This document shows, piece by piece, positions 54,444 to 62,774 of a stretch of DNA of 64,000 bases; positions within the stretch are counted from its first letter, which is position 1, and each line of letters opens with the position of its first letter. The notes under the pieces were generated by a model. The model did no database searches. It saw only the letters and a list, made by a program, of their open reading frames with translations, and was not told where the DNA came from. Where the stretch lies: the NCBI RefSeq assembly GCF_003286415.2, contig NZ_CP043450.1:3596001-3660000 (forward strand), written 5' to 3'. The translations under genes and the position numbers were made by a program. The stretch is from Mucilaginibacter rubeus. Lineage in GTDB: Bacteria > Bacteroidota > Bacteroidia > Sphingobacteriales > Sphingobacteriaceae.

Positions 54444-56024
54444 ATGCAGATCTGGCAGGCCTATAAAAGCATCATTACCAAAAACTGCTCGGGCGATACT
54501 TCTCAATTGCACGGTTTACATTATTGGAGCAACAAATTATTTGCTACCATGATGCTATACCTGTTTCCGCTATTTCTTTTTGCACTGGTACCTGGCGTTT
54601 ATATGAGCGTCATTAGCCATCTGTACGCACTTGCCGGGTTTGATATATTTATTGTTGTGAGCATTACAGCTTCGGTGTTATTGCCGGGCATGAGTGTTAA
54701 GGTGCGCAAATCATGGTTTATAGGTTTATTATACCTCCTTGCGGTTGGTTTACTTTATTACCTTGGCTGGTATGGGCCGGGGCTATTATATTTATTGGCA
54801 CTAACCATATTTTGCCTGCTCGTTTTTCATGGCGAGCACCCTTTTTGTACCGTTTATGCCAATGCAGCCATTTGCGTATCGGTAGCTATTTGCATTCATT
54901 TCAATTTATTAAAAAACGGCATTAGTTTACAGTACTCTCTGGGTTCATGGATAGCAGTATCCAGCAACCTGATCATACTATGTATCGTAGTAGCCATATT
55001 GTTGCCTATGCTATTTAATGGCCTACAGCAAAGCAATAACCGTTATGAAACGGTTGCACAGGCCACCAGTGATACCATTTGGGATTGGGATATAGCTAAC
55101 GATACTATTTTGTACAACTATGGCATGAGCCGAACCTTTGGGCACCAGTTAACTGAGATTAGAGACGTAAATAAGTGGCTTAAAAATAGACTTCACCCTG
55201 CCGATCTACATTTTATTAACAAGCAAATAAAGAAGGCTTTGGCAAACGGAGATACGTTGTTGCAGTTAAGCTACCGTTTTTTATGTGCCGATGGTAAATA
55301 TAAACACGTATTTGACAGGGCTTTTATTGTCAGAAATTCAGAAACCGGTATCCCTGTAAGGGTTATTGGGGCCATGCAGGATATTACCCGCCAAAAAGAA
55401 GAAGAGCAATGGCTCAGGCTTACCGAATCGGCACTACGTTACGCCACCGACGCAGTATTAATTGTTGAGGCCGAAGCCAATAGCGACCATCAGCGGAAGA
55501 TTGTTTATGTTAACAAAGCCTTCACCCATATAACAGGCTATAGCAAACACGAAGTTACCGGCACATACATAGATATTTTATTAAAAACAGACCACCTGCT
55601 TCAAAAAACAGCCACAAATTACACTGCTGAACAAAACCAGAGCTTTGAAGTTGAAATTATAAGTCATAAGAAGAACGGCGAACGCTATTGGAGCCACAGA
55701 TCAGCATCGCCGGTTAAGGATAGCTCTGGCGCTACAACCCACTGGATATTGATTGAGCGGGACGTTACCATGCTAAAAGACCATATCGACGCCGTAGAGA
55801 AACAAAACATCCAGTTAAAGGAAATTGCATGGACACAAGCCCATATTGTACGTGCTCCTGTTGCCCGGGTCATGGGCCTTGCCGATTTATTGAGCGACCA
55901 TGTTGCTCAAAACCCTGATGCCGCCGAGCTGCTAAAATTTCTCACTATATCAGCCAATGAACTTGATGATATAGTAAGAGCAATCATCAAAAAGTCAGAA
56001 TGGGTGAAAGGCGAAAGCTTATGA
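54444..56024 (+). CDS. membrane PAS-PAS protein with kinase DHp but no ATPase domain
   Basis: The 526-aa protein has about six or seven membrane segments in residues 30-200, a first PAS domain (WDWDIANDTILYNYGMSRTFG, about 215-330) and a second (about 335-450). A C-terminal helical region resembles a DHp domain (AWTQAHIVRAPVARVMGLADLL), with His in the H-box position (AHIVRAPV instead of SHELRTPL). It then stops, with no HATPase domain. A hairpin terminator begins inside its last codons. It could be a phosphatase-like or dimerising regulator. Confidence 0.85.
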   Translation: MQIWQAYKSIITKNCSGDTSQLHGLHYWSNKLFATMMLYLFPLFLFALVPGVYMSVISHLYALAGFDIFIVVSITASVLLPGMSVKVRKSWFIGLLYLLAVGLLYYLGWYGPGLLYLLALTIFCLLVFHGEHPFCTVYANAAICVSVAICIHFNLLKNGISLQYSLGSWIAVSSNLIILCIVVAILLPMLFNGLQQSNNRYETVAQATSDTIWDWDIANDTILYNYGMSRTFGHQLTEIRDVNKWLKNRLHPADLHFINKQIKKALANGDTLLQLSYRFLCADGKYKHVFDRAFIVRNSETGIPVRVIGAMQDITRQKEEEQWLRLTESALRYATDAVLIVEAEANSDHQRKIVYVNKAFTHITGYSKHEVTGTYIDILLKTDHLLQKTATNYTAEQNQSFEVEIISHKKNGERYWSHRSASPVKDSSGATTHWILIERDVTMLKDHIDAVEKQNIQLKEIAWTQAHIVRAPVARVMGLADLLSDHVAQNPDAAELLKFLTISANELDDIVRAIIKKSEWVKGESL

Positions 56025-56047
56025 AGTTTTTCACTTCATAAGCTTTC
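56013..56047. terminator. hairpin overlapping the PAS gene stop
   Basis: Perfect 15-bp arms (GAAAGCTTATGAAGT and complement) around TTTTC. The 5' arm includes the last codons and the TGA. A T tract is lacking, so termination is plausible but not certain. Confidence 0.55.
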
Positions 56048-56079
56048 AGTACTATGATAAGATTTGGCCGGTAATGCTA

Positions 56080-56541
56080 TTAAGCCGAAACCAGGTCGGG
56101 ATTATGATTTACCTGGCTTATGGTTAGCGCCTGCTGAATGTTTAGCCCAGCACCTTGTTGATCTGACATCCATTTTTGAATGAGGGCGTTCAGCGTGTTT
56201 AGCTGGCTGGCATAAGCATCGGGATTGATACCTTTTAATTTAGCGAGATACCCAACGGCGTCGGCTATTTTTTGCTCATCTGTTTTGCCATCTTCCTGCA
56301 CTGCCCAATTCAATTCGGTTACAATTTTAGGAAGCCATAATTTGATACCATTTACAATTACTGCTGATGGTGGCACCAGGGTCTCAAGGGTGGCTTCCAG
56401 GAATTGCCCGGCCTGGCTTGCTTCAAGATTTTTAAGGGTATTGGCTACTTTGTCGGCCACGGTGATAATTTCGTGTACGGCGCCCGAAGCGTTGTGGAAC
56501 AGGGATTTTACATGGTCCCAAAGGTTTGATAAAAAAGACAT
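56080..56541 (-). CDS. helical protein of unknown function
   Basis: The 153-aa protein is predicted all-helical, with an amphipathic start (MSFLSNLWDHVKSLFHNASG), a middle segment VPPSAVIVNGIKLWLPKIV and a Gln-rich end. There is no signal peptide. No family is recognised. It is a minus-strand neighbour of the Pro-rich membrane protein 270 bp upstream. Confidence 0.6.
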   Translation of the reverse strand: MSFLSNLWDHVKSLFHNASGAVHEIITVADKVANTLKNLEASQAGQFLEATLETLVPPSAVIVNGIKLWLPKIVTELNWAVQEDGKTDEQKIADAVGYLAKLKGINPDAYASQLNTLNALIQKWMSDQQGAGLNIQQALTISQVNHNPDLVSA

Positions 56542-56810
56542 AGGTTGTAAATTAAGGTTTATATAATTTGATTGTTGATTAGTTCGCGCTGATATTCCGG
56601 ATCGAGCTCATCTATTAAAAAAACAAATTAATAGTAAGCCCGGTAGACTTTAATTAGAGAAGATAAAATTGAAGATAAAAATCCCCTGATTATATAGTGT
56701 TTATACGCGTTTAACGTTCGGTTTTTACGCTATTTAAGGTCTATAAAGCCCTGTTAATCATTTAACAAAGAATAAATTACAATTACCAACAAGGCATTAA
56801 ATCGTTATCA

Positions 56811-57218
56811 TTATATACCGGCAAGCATATCATTCTCATTTGAAGACCGCCTTTCGTTCGTTGTTTGCTGATCCTCGTCAAATACCGAATATGGGGAACC
56901 CGATTCCGGAACAGGTGAAACAGGTTGCTCTGGTGTAGGTTGAGGCACCGTAGGATTAGGAGGCGTTGGGCTACTTAACCCTGCTTCCGGCCCGGTAGAG
57001 CCCGTTTGATTGCTATCACTTTTACCGAAGTAATAACCAATAATAACGCCGACAAGCCCGGTGAAAGCCCCCGATATTTTTGAAAAGTAAGCGGAGAACT
57101 TTTCAAGGTCAAATGACCGGATCCCCAGAACCGGATATATAACCGCTACTACTGTTAAGCAGGTATATGTACCGATAATTACATAAGCAATAATGGTTCG
57201 GGGAGTCACATCTTTCAT
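56811..57218 (-). CDS. two-span membrane protein with Pro-rich tail
   Basis: The 135-aa protein has two membrane helices (about residues 10-30 and 48-66, FTGLVGVIIGYYFGKSD) and a hydrophilic Pro/Ser/Thr-rich tail of about 65 residues (PTPPNPTVPQPTPEQPVSP). The tail looks like a flexible linker for protein contacts. The function is unknown. Confidence 0.65.
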   Translation of the reverse strand: MKDVTPRTIIAYVIIGTYTCLTVVAVIYPVLGIRSFDLEKFSAYFSKISGAFTGLVGVIIGYYFGKSDSNQTGSTGPEAGLSSPTPPNPTVPQPTPEQPVSPVPESGSPYSVFDEDQQTTNERRSSNENDMLAGI

Positions 57219-57411
57219 GACAAGTAGCTTATTATAAGACTAATATAAATTTTATTTTTCATTTTTCACTATATTCAAAACAAATTAAAGCGATACAGAG
57301 GTAAAGCATATTAGCAGCCTCGGGTAAAAGCAACTTTAATCTCATTCGCTCTTTCCGGCTAAACGCAGATTATCAAGCTAAACCCTTATATTTAATTCTA
57401 AAACCCTCACT

Positions 57412-58974
57412 ATGACTCATTTAAAATACCTTTTCATTTCCGGTGCATTGCTGCTTGTCCATGCCGGTAGCTATGCCCAGCAGGACGTTGTTGACACGGC
57501 AACTTTCAACCGTATCCGTAAAGCGGAGCTTAGCAGTTCACAAATTCCACAAATAGCGCATTATTTGACCGATGTTTCGGGTGCGCGCCTGACCAATTCG
57601 CCTGGTTATTCCCGTGCGGCAAGCTGGGCGGTAGCCACCATGAAAAAATGGGGACTGGCCAACGCCGCCACCGAACGCTGGGGTACTTTTGGAAAATCAT
57701 GGGAAGTACAGGATTTCAGCATGATGATGCGTGCGCCATATAATGCCCAGATCAGGGCCTATCCAACTCCATGGAGCCCAAGCAGTAAAGGTCAACTACA
57801 AGGCGGGGTTGTGGTGATTACGCCAACACAGTCCATGGATACTACCTATTTGAGTAACCACGCTACAGAATACAAGGGCAAATTTGTACTGGTCACCGGT
57901 ACCGCAGCCGATCATAAAAAGAATTTTGAACCATCGGCAGAAAGACTGACGGACACTGCTTTGGCCAATCTTAAGGACACTTATATGGTTCCGAAGGGAA
58001 TAATTAACATGTATAATGACCGCATGAAGGTTTTTAAAACTGCCGACATGATACTGAAAAACGCCGGCGCTTTGGCGTTCATCAGCGCCGGCCGTAACAA
58101 TGTAAACGGAACCGTTTTTGTGCAGGGTTATTATGGCTACAAATTAACCGATCCGGAAACTATACCCCAATTGAGTATCGCACTGGAAGATGCGCAAAAA
58201 ATAAAACGCTTACTTCAGTCCGGCCAAAAAGTGGAGTTGGCCATGAGCTTTACCGGCAAATCATCTTCCGAGGATACCAATGGCTATAACGTAGTGGGCG
58301 AAATTCCGGGTACCGATCCTAAACTAAAGTCACAGCTCGTGATGTTGGGCGGTCACCTTGATTCATGGCAAGCGGCCACCGGTGCTACAGATAATGCCGC
58401 GGGTTGTATTGTAATGCTGGAAGCCGTACGCCTGCTCGATTCGCTGGGCCTTAAGCCGAAGCGCACCATCCGCATAGCGCTTTGGAGCGGCGAAGAACAA
58501 GGCCTGCTGGGCTCGTTCGGGTATGTTAAAAATCATTTTAGGGATGCTGTTAAGTTTACAGTAAAACCTGAACAGGCGAAGGTATCGGCTTATTTTAACC
58601 TTGATAACGGTACCGGAAAAATCAGGGGCATCTACGCGCAAAGTAATGAAAAGATGAAGCCCATTTTTGAACAGTGGTTAAAACCTTTTAACGACCTTGG
58701 AGCTACCGCGGTGACTTTGGCCAATACAGGGTCAACCGATCACCTTTCATTTGACTGGGCCGGCATCCCTGGTTTTCAGTTTGTGCAGGATCCTATCGAC
58801 TATGAAACCCGTACCCACCACAGCAATATGGACGATTACGATCACCTGATGATTGACGATCTGAAACAGGCCGCAATCATCGTAGCATCATTTGTATATC
58901 AGGCCAGTATCCGCCCTGAAATGTTACCAAGAAAGCCACTTGAAAACGAAACCTTTGTTTTTGATGGTTTTTAG
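57412..58974 (+). CDS. exported M28 family metallopeptidase
   Basis: The 520-aa aminopeptidase-type enzyme has a signal peptide (about 1-22, ending SYAQ) and a PA-type inserted domain (about 120-270). The di-zinc M28 set is GGHLDSW (His, Asp), DNAAGC (Asp), WSGEEQGLLGS (Glu-Glu), FNLDNGTG (Asp) and STDHLSFDW (His). It is an extracellular or periplasmic peptidase and its own transcription unit, with a strong terminator. Confidence 0.93.
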   Translation: MTHLKYLFISGALLLVHAGSYAQQDVVDTATFNRIRKAELSSSQIPQIAHYLTDVSGARLTNSPGYSRAASWAVATMKKWGLANAATERWGTFGKSWEVQDFSMMMRAPYNAQIRAYPTPWSPSSKGQLQGGVVVITPTQSMDTTYLSNHATEYKGKFVLVTGTAADHKKNFEPSAERLTDTALANLKDTYMVPKGIINMYNDRMKVFKTADMILKNAGALAFISAGRNNVNGTVFVQGYYGYKLTDPETIPQLSIALEDAQKIKRLLQSGQKVELAMSFTGKSSSEDTNGYNVVGEIPGTDPKLKSQLVMLGGHLDSWQAATGATDNAAGCIVMLEAVRLLDSLGLKPKRTIRIALWSGEEQGLLGSFGYVKNHFRDAVKFTVKPEQAKVSAYFNLDNGTGKIRGIYAQSNEKMKPIFEQWLKPFNDLGATAVTLANTGSTDHLSFDWAGIPGFQFVQDPIDYETRTHHSNMDDYDHLMIDDLKQAAIIVASFVYQASIRPEMLPRKPLENETFVFDGF

Positions 58975-59000
58975 GAGATAAACATCATCAGTCTATATTA

Positions 59001-59038
59001 AAAACGGGCCATGAGGATAAAACTTCATGGCCCGTTTT
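59001..59038 (+). terminator. intrinsic terminator of the M28 peptidase gene
   Basis: Stem AAAACGGGCCATGA / TCATGGCCCGTTTT with a 10-nt loop, followed by a T on the plus strand. It begins 27 bp after the stop. Confidence 0.85.
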
Positions 59039-59139
59039 TATGGCCGGTATTTTGTTTGATATTTCTCTTTTTGAGCATTCATAAATCTACCATCACAAAA
59101 ATATCGTAATTATATAAATATTACACTATTAAGAAACAA

Positions 59140-59397
59140 ATGAAAACAATTGCCGTGCCTCGTGCAGAGATCAAGATCAGGCTTAAGCTGATCACAGATA
59201 ATATCAGGAAGCTAAGGGAAAGCAGGAACTATTCGCAGGAGTATATGGCCGGTAAGCTTCGCATTTCTCAAAATACTTATAGCAAGCTTGAACTTGGATA
59301 TACAGCGCTGACACTTGAACGGTTGATATTAATTGCGGCAATACTGGAGGTTAGTTTGATAAGTCTCGTGATTACACCAGACAACAGGCCCAATTAG
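59140..59397 (+). CDS. XRE-type helix-turn-helix protein
   Basis: The 85-aa Cro/CI-like regulator has the HTH from about residue 18 to 75 (IRKLRESRNYSQEYMAGKLRISQNTYSKLELGYTALTLERLILIAAILEV). No toxin gene is adjacent, so a lone regulator is more likely than an antitoxin. Confidence 0.9.
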   Translation: MKTIAVPRAEIKIRLKLITDNIRKLRESRNYSQEYMAGKLRISQNTYSKLELGYTALTLERLILIAAILEVSLISLVITPDNRPN

Positions 59398-59458
59398 ATG
59401 AGCGTTTTCAGCAAGCCCCGCTTAAGTCACAGGGCCTGCTCATTTGAAGTGTTAAAAA

Positions 59459-59602
59459 TCAGGAACGATTAGCATTTAGCGGTTTTAGCACCCGCCGTTG
59501 TTCGGCTCTTTTGCTCAGCCAGCATTTTACAAATGCGTTAATCATAATGCCCATAATACAGCAGGCAACCAATACGTAAATAATCAGGATGTGTTTTGGC
59601 AT
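59459..59602 (-). CDS. small single-span membrane protein
   Basis: A 47-residue frame from the ATG at 59600-59602 to the TGA at 59459. It has one hydrophobic segment (ILIIYVLVACCIMGIMINAF) and a basic tail (SKRAEQRRVLKPLNANRS), the positive-inside pattern. It lies in an otherwise empty gap. Confidence 0.5.
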   Translation of the reverse strand: MPKHILIIYVLVACCIMGIMINAFVKCWLSKRAEQRRVLKPLNANRS

Positions 59603-59700
59603 TTCAGTTTACAATTTCCTAAATGTAACAGGTTTGGTACATAATCTGCAAGCATTTTCAAAAATAAAGTTTCGACTTATCGGGTACAAAAGTCAATTTC

Positions 59701-59736
59701 TTGATTTCGGAATTCGGATGTTCGATTTCGGATTTA
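59701..59736. repeat. degenerate-word repeat (locus I), downstream of WYL gene
   Basis: Words ATTTCGGA / ATTCGGATG in tandem. It shares 21 identical bases with locus J on the other side of the WYL gene, in the same orientation, so the gene is flanked by short direct repeats. Confidence 0.65.
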
Positions 59737-59787
59737 GTTGGGAATAATAATTGCATTTTCACTCCCCTGTTTTTTTCACTGCAATAT

Positions 59788-60849
59788 TTACGAGTTCAAT
59801 AAACTACTCAAATTCTTCCCCTGCGGAATCGGGCTATCGCCCGTGTAGTGCTCCAATGATTTTCGGTACAAGTCTTTCATTTGCTTAACCAATATCCGCG
59901 GACCAAGCACTTTCAATTTAGGCCCGAAGCCAAGCAGCTCGCGTTCAAGCTCAAAATTCATAACCACTTTTATGCTGAATATCGTCCCATCTACTGTAAC
60001 CTTCAGTATCTTTTGGGTGTGATGCAAAGGCTTAGTGATGACGTAAGGCGCATTTTTATCATCTACCCAAAAGGTAATTTCAACATCGCGCTGCCCTGCC
60101 GATTTTGTTACGCCCAGTACATCGTTATAATAAGTAGCCAGGTTCACCTGCGTATTTTCAATGTATTTGTCGGGGTGTATTTCAACGGTCTGGATCCTGT
60201 CGAGCGCCAGTGTAAGCAATTGGCTATTCCTTACATGCGTTACGCCCAGCACAAACCAGCGGTTACGATATTCCTTTAATAAATAAGCGCTGAAACAAAA
60301 TGTACTGGCCTCTCTTGCCTTAAACGATTGGTATGTGATACACAGCGTATTTTTAGCAACGATAGCCTTGCGGATAATCTCAATCCATTCCAAACCCTTC
60401 AGGTTGTCATTCTTTTCAAAATCTACCACCGGCACGCTATGTGTTTTCTGGCTGTAGATCTTGTCTTCCAGTTTTGTAACCATTTCATTAAGATCGGCAA
60501 AATGTCCGAGGCCTTTAAACTGACCAAGCAAACCGGCTACCTCGCTGAGCACCTGCATATCCTGGTTGTTAAGCGGGATGTTATTGATACTGTAATTCTT
60601 ATCCGAGTAGGTGTAGTATTTTTTATCAACCACCACAATAGGCGCTTCATAGCCCAGCTTATTGCTGCGCATCATCTCAATATCGGCCTGGATGGTACGG
60701 CGGCTCACGCCGCTATCTATCCCCTGGTATTCGTATAAGGCTTCGGAGCATGCTTCAATCAGGTCGTCAAGCGTCCATTGTTTGCGACGGTTTTGCAGGC
60801 AATTATCAATGGTTCTGTAGCGGATAAGGGCATTACGGTTAACAGGCAT
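59788..60849 (-). CDS. WYL domain transcriptional regulator
   Basis: The 353-aa regulator has an N-terminal winged helix (RYRTIDNCLQNRRKQWTLDDLIEACSEALYEYQGIDSGVSRRTIQADIEMM) and a WYL domain (about residues 165-245, with LCITYQSFKAREAS and YRNRWFVLGVTHV). A C-terminal WCX extension follows. It is divergent from rtcB, about 300 bp apart, and may control it in response to damaged RNA or nucleotide ligands. That link is inference from position. Confidence 0.9.
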   Translation of the reverse strand: MPVNRNALIRYRTIDNCLQNRRKQWTLDDLIEACSEALYEYQGIDSGVSRRTIQADIEMMRSNKLGYEAPIVVVDKKYYTYSDKNYSINNIPLNNQDMQVLSEVAGLLGQFKGLGHFADLNEMVTKLEDKIYSQKTHSVPVVDFEKNDNLKGLEWIEIIRKAIVAKNTLCITYQSFKAREASTFCFSAYLLKEYRNRWFVLGVTHVRNSQLLTLALDRIQTVEIHPDKYIENTQVNLATYYNDVLGVTKSAGQRDVEITFWVDDKNAPYVITKPLHHTQKILKVTVDGTIFSIKVVMNFELERELLGFGPKLKVLGPRILVKQMKDLYRKSLEHYTGDSPIPQGKNLSSLLNS

Positions 60850-60851
60850 AT

Positions 60852-60886
60852 TTTGATTTGGGATTTCGGATGTTCGATTTCGGATA
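60852..60886. repeat. degenerate-word repeat (locus J)
   Basis: ATTTCGGATGTTCGATTTCG-type words between the WYL start and the third inverted-repeat element. It is a partner of locus I and also resembles locus E on the opposite strand. Confidence 0.65.
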
Positions 60887-60896
60887 ATTGATCACC

Positions 60897-60990
60897 CGTC
60901 ATTGCGAGGAACGAAGCAATCCCAAACTGTGCAGGGTGACTTTCATAGCCGCTCTGCCTGGCGGAGATTGCTTCGTACCTCGCAATGACG
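60897..60990. repeat. dispersed inverted-repeat element, copy 3
   Basis: Arms 60897-60921 and 60966-60990, 25 bp with one mismatch. The left arm follows the copy 1 sequence and the right arm the copy 2 variant, so this copy is a mosaic. The core keeps AACTGTGCAG and GCCGCTCTGCC, as in copy 1. It lies in the shared WYL/rtcB upstream region. Confidence 0.85.
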
Positions 60991-61114
60991 GTATATTAAA
61001 GCGCATTATTTTTTTTATAATATTATCAAATTATTTTTCACTACGCAAATACATTGCGCAGTTGCAATTTTACTTTGTATCATTAATTAACAAAAGCAGC
61101 CGATTTAAGAAACC

Positions 61115-61138
61115 CCTCCGCCAATTGGCGGAGGTTTT
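61115..61138 (+). promoter_or_regulatory. hairpin burying GGAGG before rtcB
   Basis: Perfect 20-bp palindrome CCTCCGCCAATTGGCGGAGG (61115-61134), then TTTT. The only purine-rich ribosome-site-like stretch, GGAGG, is its 3' arm, 12 nt before the ATG at 61147. It could be a weak terminator or a translational lock on rtcB. Confidence 0.6.
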
Positions 61139-61146
61139 AGAGCGCT

Positions 61147-62601
61147 ATGGAAAAGATAAAAATAAGCAACAACGAACTTACCGCATTAGGTATTAACGAC
61201 GTAAAAATATTAGAGAACTTTAGCCGTGTGGCCAACGGTCTGTTAAAACATGGTGTAATGGACAAGGAACAAATATTGGCAAATCTTGAAGCCCTTATTG
61301 ACGACCCGATGCCTTATGCCCTTAAAAAAGGCGGTAAATTTAAAAACCTGGCCGAAGCCGTGATCGATCTTCGAAAAGAAGGAAAATTTCTGAAACAGCC
61401 CCGAACCACCTTTGCCTTAAAGCAGGAGATAGCCGATTTCCCGGTATATGGTATTGAACATATTGAGGTAGGCGCCTTAGCGCAGATGAAAACTGCCGTT
61501 AAGCTGCCTATAGCTGTTGCAGGTGCATTAATGCCTGACGCACACCAGGGATACGGATTACCGATTGGTGGCGTATTGGCTACAACCGCCAACACCATTA
61601 TCCCGTTTGCGGTTGGGGTGGATATTGCCTGCCGTATGTGCCTGAGCATTTTTGATTTACCGGCAGGTGTTGTAGATACCGAAAATGATATGCTTAAAAG
61701 CCTGTTGCTTAACCATACTCATTTTGGTATTGGCGGTGTTACCAAAACGCATTTTGATACTTCGCTGTTCGACCGCCCTACCTGGAGCGAGACTAAAACC
61801 ATTCGTAACCTGAAGGATAAGGCTTACGCCCAGTTAGGTACATCAGGTACGGGAAACCATTTTGTGGAATGGGGCGAGCTTACCGTTGCCGATGGCGCGC
61901 TTGAGGGTATCCCGGCAGGTAACTATCTTGCCTTGTTATCGCACTCTGGTTCACGGGGATTTGGGGGAAATATTGCAGATCATTACTCCAAAATTGCCAT
62001 GAGCAAAACCAAGCTTCCGCAGGAAGCCAAACATTTGGCATGGTTAAATTTAGATAACGATGAGGGTCAGGAATACTGGATTGCCATGAACCTTGCCGGC
62101 GATTATGCCAGCGCCAATCACCACGAAATTCATAACAAAATTGCCCGTGCGCTTAATCTTAAACCGATTATGATGATAGAAAACCATCATAACTTTGCCT
62201 GGAAAGAGCAACTTGCCGATGGTACCGAAGTGATGGTACACCGAAAAGGTGCTACACCGGCCGGCGAAGGCGTATTAGGTATTATTCCCGGAAGTATGAG
62301 CACACCTGGTTTTGTAGTGCGCGGTAAAGGCGACGCGACTTCCATCAATTCAGCATCTCACGGTGCGGGCCGTTTAATGAGCCGAAGCGCTGCCTTCAAA
62401 ACCGTCGACCCGAAAGTGGTTGCCGCTAACCTGGTAGATAAACGCATCACGCTAATTGGCTCCGACCTTGACGAGGCTCCAATGGTATACAAAGATATCC
62501 ACGCTGTAATGGCTGCCCAGCATGATTTGGTTGATGTGTTAGCAAGCTTTCAGCCAAGAATTGTGCGTATGGCCGACGCGAAGGAGAAGCCGGAAGATTA
62601 G
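61147..62601 (+). CDS. rtcB: RtcB-type RNA ligase
   Basis: GTP- and Mn-dependent RNA ligase of 484 aa that joins 2',3'-cyclic phosphate or 3'-phosphate ends to 5'-OH ends. The active-site set is intact: GVDIACRM (Asp and Cys metal ligands), GTGNHFVE (His), SHSGSRG (His), ENHHNFAW (His) and HRKGATPAGEG with the His that is guanylylated in the family. The C-terminal GSMSTPGFVV and HGAGR segments bind GTP. There is no archease gene beside it. Likely roles are tRNA or stress-cleaved RNA repair. It is divergent from a WYL regulator. Confidence 0.94.
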   Translation: MEKIKISNNELTALGINDVKILENFSRVANGLLKHGVMDKEQILANLEALIDDPMPYALKKGGKFKNLAEAVIDLRKEGKFLKQPRTTFALKQEIADFPVYGIEHIEVGALAQMKTAVKLPIAVAGALMPDAHQGYGLPIGGVLATTANTIIPFAVGVDIACRMCLSIFDLPAGVVDTENDMLKSLLLNHTHFGIGGVTKTHFDTSLFDRPTWSETKTIRNLKDKAYAQLGTSGTGNHFVEWGELTVADGALEGIPAGNYLALLSHSGSRGFGGNIADHYSKIAMSKTKLPQEAKHLAWLNLDNDEGQEYWIAMNLAGDYASANHHEIHNKIARALNLKPIMMIENHHNFAWKEQLADGTEVMVHRKGATPAGEGVLGIIPGSMSTPGFVVRGKGDATSINSASHGAGRLMSRSAAFKTVDPKVVAANLVDKRITLIGSDLDEAPMVYKDIHAVMAAQHDLVDVLASFQPRIVRMADAKEKPED

Positions 62602-62774
62602 CCCCCGACCCCTAAAGGGGAGTTTGTCCGATTGACCAGAATGTCGTCGAACGCTGCTGCAAGCATCCTCGCCTGTGAGCCCCGTTTAACCTAACTAAGT
62701 ATAAGCGGCTATTCTGCTATCAGTGGCTATAAATAGACTATATTAAAGATCAAAACACAACCAAATTAATTGTA

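Noticed and set aside
60328..60738. 136-codon plus frame opposite the WYL gene
   Set aside because: Antisense shadow of the WYL and HTH domains.
60888..61196. 102-codon plus-strand frame before rtcB
   Set aside because: Same repeat translated again (copy 3), overlapping the true rtcB start.
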